Shown in pieces: positions 26,680 through 33,654 of a stretch of 64,000 bases of DNA. Where the stretch lies: the NCBI GenBank assembly GCA_963925035.1, contig CAWUSK010000019.1:1-64000 (forward strand), given 5' to 3'. The translations under genes were made by a program, and so were the position numbers. The stretch's first letter is position 1. Each line of letters begins with the position of its first letter. Source of the DNA: UBA4466 sp963925035 (GTDB lineage: Bacteria > Bacteroidota > Bacteroidia > Flavobacteriales_D > Crocinitomicaceae). Below the pieces are notes generated by a model. It saw nothing but the letters and a program-made list of their open reading frames with translations. It was not told the DNA's origin and searched no databases.

Positions 26680-28086
26680 ATGAAAAAATCAACACAACTT
26701 TTAGCGTCATTACTATTTTGTGCATTATCTACTTTTAGTATTGCTCAGAACAATGTAGGGATTGGCACAACAACGCCAAATCCAAGTTCAGCACTCGATA
26801 TTGTCTCTAATGATAAAGGTGTTCTTGTTCCAAGAATGACTACTGCTCAACGAACTGCAATAGCAGCTCCTGCTGAAGCATTACTTGTTTACGATACTGA
26901 TGTCGATTGTTTCTATTATTTCGTTACAGCTACTGGATGGCAAAACTTATGCTCTGGTACCGTTGGCCCATCAGGACCAACGGGCGCTACAGGACCAGCA
27001 GGTGCAGCAGGACCGGCGGGAACACCAGGTTTAGCAGGTGCAGTTGGACCGGCAGGACCTACTGGATTAACAGGACCAGCAGGTGCAGTTGGACCAGCAG
27101 GACCAGCAGGACCATCTTGGACATTAACCACACCTACATTCAATACAAATGGCACTGTTGTAGTAAATGGAACGGCAGGATCAGGCGGACCAGTGACATC
27201 TGCAACTGGCGCTTGGTTAACAACTGGGAATACTGCAGTGGTAGGTAACTACATTGGTACTAATAATGCAATAGATTTTAGAATGTACTCCAATGGATTA
27301 GAAAGAATGACGATTGAATCAAATGGATACATTGGAATTAAAACTGCCACACCGACGAGTATGTTTCAAATGACGAATGGTGGAGCTGCTGTTGGAGCAA
27401 ATGCTATGGCAGCCTATGATAATCTTGGTTCAGATGGCGTTTCAATTTCTGGATATAACCAAGGAACCGCCAATGCTTATAACGGTATTGAAGGTATTAT
27501 AGCATACAATGGAACTGGCTTTATTCCTTCAGGTGTTTTCGGACTTGGAATTTATCAAGGCGCAAACTTATCCCCAACTATCGGGGTTAGAGGTGCAACT
27601 AATGAATGGCAAGGTACGGGAGTGCGTGGCTCTCGTTTTAACAGCGGCGGACCAAATACTGGTTGGGGAGGTGAATTTTATGATGACCTTGGATACACTG
27701 GGTTTTTAGGTACTATCTCTGATGAGCGCACCAAAAAAAATATTATCTCGATTGACAATGCGACAGATTTAATTATGAAATTAAAGCCTGTAACGTATAA
27801 TTATGATTTAGACAAATTCCCTAATATGGGTTTAAATAATGGCCTAGAATATGGTTTTATTTCTCAAGAAGTAAAAGCAGTATTGCCTGAAGTGACAAGA
27901 ACTAAAAGTTTTGATACACAGGCTTGTGTTGAAGTAAATCCAAATGAATTATTGAAAAACAATAAAGAAGAATTCCTTGTAATGGACTATACTCGTATTA
28001 TTCCTATTCTTACTAAAGCTATCCAAGAGCAACAAGTTATAATTGAAAAATTAGAACAACGCATAACAGAATTAGAAAATAAATAA
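26680..28086 (+). CDS. Collagen-like protein with S74 intramolecular-chaperone domain
   Basis: A 468-residue exported protein (signal about 1-22). Residues 96-146 are 17 uninterrupted Gly-X-Y triplets, able to form a collagen-like triple helix. A beta-rich middle follows. From about residue 347 to the end lies a Peptidase_S74 (endosialidase-type) chaperone: Ser347-Asp-Glu-Arg-Thr-Lys352 matches the SDxRxK autocleavage motif, then PVTYNYDLDKF and YGFISQEVKAVLPEV, and a C-terminal coiled coil (EEQQVIIEKLEQRITELEN-like). In phage tail spikes this domain trimerises and then cuts itself off. This architecture predicts a homotrimeric fibre on the cell surface. No T9SS sorting domain is visible. The upstream cargo gene is 19 nt away. 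Adhesin role is inference. Confidence 0.82.
   Translation: MKKSTQLLASLLFCALSTFSIAQNNVGIGTTTPNPSSALDIVSNDKGVLVPRMTTAQRTAIAAPAEALLVYDTDVDCFYYFVTATGWQNLCSGTVGPSGPTGATGPAGAAGPAGTPGLAGAVGPAGPTGLTGPAGAVGPAGPAGPSWTLTTPTFNTNGTVVVNGTAGSGGPVTSATGAWLTTGNTAVVGNYIGTNNAIDFRMYSNGLERMTIESNGYIGIKTATPTSMFQMTNGGAAVGANAMAAYDNLGSDGVSISGYNQGTANAYNGIEGIIAYNGTGFIPSGVFGLGIYQGANLSPTIGVRGATNEWQGTGVRGSRFNSGGPNTGWGGEFYDDLGYTGFLGTISDERTKKNIISIDNATDLIMKLKPVTYNYDLDKFPNMGLNNGLEYGFISQEVKAVLPEVTRTKSFDTQACVEVNPNELLKNNKEEFLVMDYTRIIPILTKAIQEQQVIIEKLEQRITELENK
26965..27117 (+). repeat. Collagen-type Gly-X-Y coding repeat
   Basis: Fifty-one codons encode 17 Gly-X-Y triplets. The DNA repeats GGACCAGCAGGTGCAG-like units with small variations, including two near-identical GGTGCAGTTGGACC stretches. 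Repeats of this kind can expand or contract by 9-bp steps without breaking the frame, so the length may vary between strains. Confidence 0.85.
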
Positions 28087-28094
28087 TATTCTAG

Positions 28095-28138
28095 TGTCAA
28101 GTCCTAAATAACCGATACAGATTATTTAGGACTTGACA
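28095..28138 (+). terminator. Perfect 17-bp hairpin after the collagen/S74 gene
   Basis: TGTCAAGTCCTAAATAA (28095-28111) and its exact reverse complement (28122-28138) flank a 10-nt loop, followed by TTTTAT. The stem is AT-rich apart from its centre and the T-run is short, so it may act as a weak bidirectional terminator between convergent genes, or as an mRNA 3'-end stabiliser. It is 8 nt past the stop codon. Confidence 0.6.
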
Positions 28139-28197
28139 TTTTATCATAAAAGTATCTATGAAAATTTCAAAAACTAAATGAAAGAATCATTAAAACA

Positions 28198-29445
28198 TCA
28201 TTCCACAAAGTCCATATCTGTATTGTGTGTTTCAGAAATTGTCAATGCCGAATAAATGGCTAAACCAAAAGCAATAACACCGACAACAATTGCCGCGTTT
28301 ATTATTCCTGTATCAGGTTTTAAATAATCATACAACAAGACCATTAACGGCAAACTACCTCTAACCATATTTGGAATGGTAGTAGCAGCAGTAGAGCGTA
28401 TATTCGTACCAAACTGTTCAGCACCGAGTGTTACGAACATTGCCCAATAACCAGTGCCTAATCCAAGCCAACCCATAAAGAAATAATAACCATTCGCCGT
28501 AGTTGCAAATCCAGAAACCAAAAGTACTACACCAATCATTGTAAAAACAAGCATCCAAAAAATAGCCATTTTTCTAGATTTCAATAAATGACTTATAAAT
28601 CCGCTTGCGAAATCTCCGGCTGAAATTCCAACATACGCCCACATTATACAAAGTCCCGGATCCAAACCGTCCTTTATTCCTAGCGGTTCTGCAAATTGAT
28701 TCCCGAAAAACGCAAAAATTCCTATACAAAACCAGGTTGGTAATCCTATCGCTATACATTTCAAATAGCGAATAAATCGATCTTTATTCGTGAAAAACGA
28801 AATGAAATTTCCTTTTTTCACCTCAACTTTAGATACAATATCTTTATAAATCCCAGATTCAACCACTCCAACCCTTAATAACAAAAGCGCCAAACCTAAT
28901 CCCCCACCAATAAAGTAAGTGGTAGTCCAATCCCCAGAAATTCCAACTGTTAATTTCGCTACAACTGCACCTAACAATCCAAATCCTGCAACTATTGATG
29001 TTCCAATCGCTCGCAATTCCTTCGGCAAAGACTCTGAAACCAATGTAATTCCAGCTCCCAATTCTCCCGCTAATCCAATACCTGCAATAAAACGTAAAGC
29101 ACAGTATAATGTCGCTGAATCCATAAATTGCATTTGTGGTAAAAACCCACACGCAATATTTGCTAATGAATACACCAAAATAGAACCGAACAATACAGAA
29201 AGTCTGCCTTTTTTATCTCCAAAAACACCCCAGAAAATTCCTCCTAATAACAAACCAAACATTTGCCAATTAAGGACCATTGAACCAACAGTATCTGGAT
29301 CCAGTCCTAAATCTTGAAGGCTTTCAACTCGTACAATTCCAAAAATAATTAAATCATAAATATCCACAAAGTAGCCTAGTGCGGCAACTATCACAGGTAA
29401 ACTGAATAAAAATTTGAGTTTTTGTTTAGTAGTAAATGTTTTCAT
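28198..29445 (-). CDS. MFS transporter, metabolite:H+ symporter-like
   Basis: A 415-residue membrane protein with about 12 predicted helices in the usual 6+6 pattern. The MFS loop 2-3 signature reads GVFGDKKGRLSVL, and helix 5 has GIGLAGELGAGITLVSE, as in sugar-porter or MHS-type carriers. DIYDLIIFGIV in helix 1 is typical of carboxylate-transporting MHS relatives. The substrate is not deducible from the sequence. The gene is convergent with the collagen/S74 gene and divergent from ribD with 81 nt between starts. Confidence 0.82.
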   Translation of the reverse strand: MKTFTTKQKLKFLFSLPVIVAALGYFVDIYDLIIFGIVRVESLQDLGLDPDTVGSMVLNWQMFGLLLGGIFWGVFGDKKGRLSVLFGSILVYSLANIACGFLPQMQFMDSATLYCALRFIAGIGLAGELGAGITLVSESLPKELRAIGTSIVAGFGLLGAVVAKLTVGISGDWTTTYFIGGGLGLALLLLRVGVVESGIYKDIVSKVEVKKGNFISFFTNKDRFIRYLKCIAIGLPTWFCIGIFAFFGNQFAEPLGIKDGLDPGLCIMWAYVGISAGDFASGFISHLLKSRKMAIFWMLVFTMIGVVLLVSGFATTANGYYFFMGWLGLGTGYWAMFVTLGAEQFGTNIRSTAATTIPNMVRGSLPLMVLLYDYLKPDTGIINAAIVVGVIAFGLAIYSALTISETHNTDMDFVE

Positions 29446-29526
29446 GTTTACGAATATAATAACTATTCAATACTTTAATCTTAATCTTTCGGGCGAAACT
29501 ACCTCCATTCTTATTATCTTCGTTTT

Positions 29527-30564
29527 ATGCTTTTGGACGAGACATTTATGCAACGTGGAATCGATTTGGCCTTGTTAGGTCAAGGGAATGTTGCGCCAAA
29601 CCCGATGGTTGGAGCTGTTATCGTTCACAATGGCAAAATCATTGGAGAAGGTTACCATGAAGAATTCGGAAAAGCACACGCCGAGGTAAATGCAATAAAA
29701 AGCGTCCAAGATAAATCTTTACTTTCCGAATCAATAATTTATGTGACATTAGAACCATGTGCGCACCAAGGAAAAACTCCTCCCTGCACAGACCTAATCG
29801 TTCAAAATCAATTCAAAAGAGTCGTTATTGGATGCATCGACACTTTTTCGGAGGTAAGTGGTAAAGGAATTGAGCGATTGAAAAATGCTGGAATTGAGTT
29901 TGAAGTTGGTTGTTTAGAAAAAGAATGTCGTGAATTGAATAAACACTTTTTTACGTTTCATGAGAAAAATCGTCCGTTTGTGTTCTTGAAGTGGGCGGAA
30001 ACAATTAACGGTAAATTAGATAACGGTTCAAACAATCAAACCGTAACTATAGTTTCATCGCCTGAAAGTAAAACCCTTGTGCATCATTGGAGAAGAAACC
30101 ATCAGGCAATACTAGTTGGAAAAAATACCATTCTAAATGATAATCCAAGCTTAACTGTTCGCGCTATTAATGGTAAAAACCCTATTCGAATAGTTTTAGA
30201 CTCCAATTCAAGTTTAACAACAAGCTATAAGGTCTTTAATAAGGACACAAGAACAATTATTCTCAACCTCGTAAAAAATGCTTTTATCAACGAAGTAGAG
30301 TATATCCAAATACGAGATATGACGACAAAATCAATCCTTCAAAAGCTTTCAGAATTAGGTGTTATTTCAGTTTTAATTGAAGGTGGCGCGCAAACTTTGA
30401 AATCATTTATCGATGACGATCTATGGGATGAAATCGCAGTGATTAAAGGTACTTCAACTTTTGAAAAAGGAACCAACGCTCCACAATTGAAGAGTCAAGT
30501 CAATCATTCATTCGAATACTTTGGAGATACTATCTCTATCTATTCAAAAACAAATAAATTATGA
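29527..30564 (+). CDS. ribD: Bifunctional riboflavin deaminase/reductase
   Basis: A 345-residue two-domain enzyme that performs two consecutive steps of riboflavin synthesis. The deaminase domain (about 1-145) has the zinc motif HAEVNAI and PCAHQGKTPPC; the reductase domain (about 150-345) includes KWAETINGK, WRRNHQAILVGKNT, NPIRIVLD and LIEGGAQTL. Start MLLDETFMQRGIDLAL matches the family. It overlaps the metallo-hydrolase gene by 4 nt. An imperfect promoter core (TATCTTCG) lies just upstream of the ATG. No FMN riboswitch structure was recognised upstream. Confidence 0.93.
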   Translation: MLLDETFMQRGIDLALLGQGNVAPNPMVGAVIVHNGKIIGEGYHEEFGKAHAEVNAIKSVQDKSLLSESIIYVTLEPCAHQGKTPPCTDLIVQNQFKRVVIGCIDTFSEVSGKGIERLKNAGIEFEVGCLEKECRELNKHFFTFHEKNRPFVFLKWAETINGKLDNGSNNQTVTIVSSPESKTLVHHWRRNHQAILVGKNTILNDNPSLTVRAINGKNPIRIVLDSNSSLTTSYKVFNKDTRTIILNLVKNAFINEVEYIQIRDMTTKSILQKLSELGVISVLIEGGAQTLKSFIDDDLWDEIAVIKGTSTFEKGTNAPQLKSQVNHSFEYFGDTISIYSKTNKL

Positions 30565-31415
30565 TTATACATCCAATCAATACAGGTAATTTCAAGCTTG
30601 ATGGAGGAGCAATGTTCGGCGTAGTTCCAAAATCACTTTGGCAAAGAACTAACCCTGCAGACTCCAATAATATGTGCGATTGGTCCATGAGATGCTTGCT
30701 TATTGAAGACGGAAATCGACTAATTTTAGTCGATACAGGGATTGGCGATAAACAAGATGAAAAATTCTTTTCGCACTTTTATTTATCTGATGAAAACAGT
30801 TTTGAGCCAAACTTAAATAAGTTAGGATTCGGATTAGATGACATTACCGATGTATTTCTGACACATTTGCACTTTGATCATTGTGGAGGAGCAATTAAAC
30901 GCTCAACAAATAGTAGTGGTTTTGAACCTGTATTTAAAAATGCAATCTACTGGAGCACTGAAAAACATTGGAAATGGGCTACGGAACCAAATACGCGTGA
31001 AAAAGCTTCTTTTTTAAAAGAAAACATTTTACCGATACAAGAAAGTGGTCAATTGAAATTTATCAACCGCGAAGGTGATTTTACAAAAAATGTGTTCAAT
31101 AATTTTGATGTGTTATTTGTCGATGGACACACTGAAAGTATGATGATCCCTCATATCCATTATAAAGAAAAAACATTAGTTTTTATGGCTGATCTACTAC
31201 CTAGCGTTGGTCATCTTCCCATTCCATATGTTATGGGGTACGATACTCGACCATTAATTACATTAGATGAAAAGGGAAAATTTCTAAATAAAGCTGTAAA
31301 CGGTGATTTCGTGCTTTTTCTCGAACATGACTTTCACAATGAATGTTGCACATTACAAAAAACTGAAAAAGGAGTTCGCTTAAAAGAGACTTTTAATTTC
31401 TCGGATTTATTTTGA
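30561..31415 (+). CDS. MBL-fold metallo-hydrolase
   Basis: A 284-residue metallo-beta-lactamase-fold protein with the zinc motif THLHFDHCGGA, an N-terminal LILVDTGIGD strand (Asp ligand), a later VDGHTESMMIPHI and a C-terminal LEHDFHNE histidine. The pattern resembles the AHL lactonase and arylsulfatase-like branch, but the substrate cannot be told from the sequence. No signal peptide. It overlaps ribD by 4 nt (ATGA), so it is in its operon. Family members in such positions could be detoxifying or housekeeping hydrolases (inference). Confidence 0.8.
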   Translation: MIIHPINTGNFKLDGGAMFGVVPKSLWQRTNPADSNNMCDWSMRCLLIEDGNRLILVDTGIGDKQDEKFFSHFYLSDENSFEPNLNKLGFGLDDITDVFLTHLHFDHCGGAIKRSTNSSGFEPVFKNAIYWSTEKHWKWATEPNTREKASFLKENILPIQESGQLKFINREGDFTKNVFNNFDVLFVDGHTESMMIPHIHYKEKTLVFMADLLPSVGHLPIPYVMGYDTRPLITLDEKGKFLNKAVNGDFVLFLEHDFHNECCTLQKTEKGVRLKETFNFSDLF

Positions 31416-31451
31416 TTTTTTAGTATCTTCAAATTCGTAAAATAAATCAAC

Positions 31452-32552
31452 ATGGACAAATACCTACTCGAAATCCTTAAAAGTGTTAATACAATTATCA
31501 TCCCTGGACTTGGGGCGTTAACAATAACCAATCACGATACAGGCGAAATAATGTTCATGTCGTATTTAAAACACGATGACGGTAAGCTCGCACAATACAT
31601 TGTTGATAATGAAGGTTTTGAAGAGTTAGATGCGAAAAATTTAATTGCAAAATACGTTCGTGAAATTCAATTAACATTGGATAAAGGGGAAAGTTATGAC
31701 ATGTATCAATTCGGTTCTTTTTATAAAGATGGCGATGATATAGACTTTAAAAACTGGGAGAAGTCTTCAGTTAAATCAGAAACCGAAGAAGTTGAACCTA
31801 CAGTAATTGGAGAAAAAATAGAAGTTCAAGAGAAGCTAGAAGATGAAGTAATTGAAGAAATAGTTCCTCCGATTATAGAGGAAAAAGTAACAGAGCCAAT
31901 TATTGAAAAACAAGAGCCAATTGTCGTTCATTTAACCGAAGAGAAAACTGAAAAAGAATTAAACATTCTTGAAAAGGAAGAGCGAGCAGCTACAGCAGCA
32001 AAATTAGAGAAGCTGAAGTCTGAAAAAGACAAAACTTCAGACAGAAAGAAAAAAGGAGTTGGATTCTGGATGTTGATCACCTTAATCGTTTTAATTCTAG
32101 CTGGAGGTACATATTTTGGATTAAACTACGACAGATTAAAACAACATATTCCGTTTTTAGCTGATACATCAATAACTGATTCTACGGAGAAAAAAGACAA
32201 AACTCTTGTTAAGGAACTCGAAGATGAAGTAGAACCAACAATTGAGTCTGAACCAGAATTAGAAGAACCAGTAAATGAAGTTGAGGAGCCTGAGAAAGTG
32301 ATTGAAACACCACCAGCGACATATGGAAATGATTTACCATTTCATATTATTGCGGGAGCTTTCGGGTCAGAAGCCAATGCAACCCGTCTTGGAGAAAAAT
32401 TAAAATCAGAGGGCTACACTATAAAAGTAGGCCCTGGAAGAGGAATGACTTTAGTAAGTATTAAGTCATTTGCCACAAAAGCCGAAGCGCAAACTGGAAT
32501 TAATAAACTACTATCAGTGGCTCCGAACGCTTGGATTTATGAATGGAAATAA
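31452..32552 (+). CDS. HU-like (CCDC81-type) domain, membrane helix and SPOR domain protein
   Basis: A 366-residue single-pass protein. N-terminal residues 1-100 resemble the HU-CCDC81 bacterial domains (IIIPGLGALTI, DMYQFGSFYKDG), which adopt an HU-like nucleoid-protein fold. A Glu/Lys-rich linker (about 105-200) leads to a membrane helix (204-224), another acidic linker and a C-terminal SPOR domain (about 296-366; FHIIAGAFGSEANA, GMTLVSIKSFATKAEA). SPOR domains bind denuded peptidoglycan at division sites. The predicted topology has the HU domain inside and SPOR in the periplasm, so the protein could tie the nucleoid to the septum. That link is inference. It follows the MBL gene by 36 nt. 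Confidence 0.86.
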   Translation: MDKYLLEILKSVNTIIIPGLGALTITNHDTGEIMFMSYLKHDDGKLAQYIVDNEGFEELDAKNLIAKYVREIQLTLDKGESYDMYQFGSFYKDGDDIDFKNWEKSSVKSETEEVEPTVIGEKIEVQEKLEDEVIEEIVPPIIEEKVTEPIIEKQEPIVVHLTEEKTEKELNILEKEERAATAAKLEKLKSEKDKTSDRKKKGVGFWMLITLIVLILAGGTYFGLNYDRLKQHIPFLADTSITDSTEKKDKTLVKELEDEVEPTIESEPELEEPVNEVEEPEKVIETPPATYGNDLPFHIIAGAFGSEANATRLGEKLKSEGYTIKVGPGRGMTLVSIKSFATKAEAQTGINKLLSVAPNAWIYEWK

Positions 32553-32563
32553 GTTAGGACAAA

Positions 32564-33553
32564 CTAGATCTTTTGAATTAAATCAACCAATCTATTTGAG
32601 TATCCAGCTTCATTATCATACCATCCAACAACTTTAACCATATTACCAACGACGCTTGTGAGCTCAGCATCAAATATACAGCTGTTTGAATCTCCAATAA
32701 TATCTATTGAGACAATTGGATCGGATGTATAAGACATTATTCCTTTCAAATAAGTTTCCGATGCTTTTTTCATTGCCTCATTAATTTGTTGTTCAGTCGG
32801 TGGGTTTTTTACTACAAACGTCAAATCTGTCATTGAACCGTCTGGAACGGGAACTCGAACTCCACAACCTCCAATGTGTCCTTCTAATTCTGGGAATATT
32901 TTAGCCAATGCTTTTGCTGCACCTGTTGAAGTTGGCACAATTGACACTGCGGCTGCTCGAGCGCGACGTAAATCAGAATGTGGTGCATCATGTAGTTTTT
33001 GATCAGAAGTATAACTGTGAATCGTTGTAATGAAAGCACTTTCGATTGTACACAGATCTTTCATCACTTGAACCATTGGTGCCGCTGAATTTGTAGTACA
33101 AGAAGCGTTCGAAATAATTAAATCTGAGTTTTCAATCAGATCATCGTTAATTCCAATAACAACTGTTCTAATATCATTATCTAAAGCTGGAGCTGACAGT
33201 ACAACTTTCTTCGCCCCTCCAGCAAGATGTTTGGATGCTAATTCTATTGTTCTAAAAATACCAGTAGACTCTAATACAATCTCAACACCGTATTTTGCCC
33301 AAGGAATATTTTCAGGATTCCTTTCTGCCAAAAACACTATTTTTTTTCCATTACTGAATTCGATTGTATTCTCTTTTATTTCAAACTCATGCTTCAACCC
33401 ACGGTGAATACTGTCGTATTTTAATAAATGTGCCAATGTTTTAACATCAGCTAAATCATTTACAACCGCCACATCTAAAGTTGGGTTGTCCAATGTTAAT
33501 CGTGTGAAATATCTTCCAATTCTCCCAAACCCATTTACTCCAACTACTTTCAT
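32564..33553 (-). CDS. gap: Glyceraldehyde-3-phosphate dehydrogenase
   Basis: A 329-residue type I GAPDH (GAP + NAD + Pi to 1,3-bisphosphoglycerate). NAD fold GVNGFGRIGRYFTRL, Asp33 in VVNDLAD (NAD preference), and catalytic Cys152 in ISNASCTTNSAAP. TSTGAAKAL and the active-site His region TTIHSYTSDQKLHDAPHSDLRRARAA are present. Residues after the cysteine read NSAAP where many enzymes have NCLAP. The start ATG at 33553 is preceded by GAGGAG, an unusually good Shine-Dalgarno for this organism. A promoter-like TACATTTA lies upstream on the minus strand. The 3' end faces the SPOR gene. Confidence 0.95.
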   Translation of the reverse strand: MKVVGVNGFGRIGRYFTRLTLDNPTLDVAVVNDLADVKTLAHLLKYDSIHRGLKHEFEIKENTIEFSNGKKIVFLAERNPENIPWAKYGVEIVLESTGIFRTIELASKHLAGGAKKVVLSAPALDNDIRTVVIGINDDLIENSDLIISNASCTTNSAAPMVQVMKDLCTIESAFITTIHSYTSDQKLHDAPHSDLRRARAAAVSIVPTSTGAAKALAKIFPELEGHIGGCGVRVPVPDGSMTDLTFVVKNPPTEQQINEAMKKASETYLKGIMSYTSDPIVSIDIIGDSNSCIFDAELTSVVGNMVKVVGWYDNEAGYSNRLVDLIQKI

Positions 33554-33605
33554 TTCTCCTCAGTTTTATGTACAATGTAAATGTAATGACTAAACATATA
33601 GAATC

Positions 33606-33636
33606 AAAAAAGGGCGACCAAATTGGACGCCCTTTT
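33606..33636 (-). terminator. Rho-independent terminator after the CUB/P-domain cargo gene
   Basis: Stem AAAAGGGCG (33608-33616) / CGCCCTTTT (33628-33636), extended by an inner ACC/GG(A), followed on the minus strand by a run of Ts. It sits 19 nt past the stop of the gene at 33655 and shields gap, which lies downstream on the same strand. Confidence 0.82.
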
Positions 33637-33654
33637 AACAAAGATTATTTCATC

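Noticed and set aside
26916..27155. Minus-strand frame rich in Gly, Pro and Ala
   Set aside because: It is the reverse complement of the collagen codons; the pattern follows from the repeat and has no independent start or context.
28919..29317. 132-codon plus-strand frame inside the MFS transporter gene
   Set aside because: The membrane helices of the transporter are coded on the other strand; low-complexity Asn and Pro content is typical of shadow frames here.
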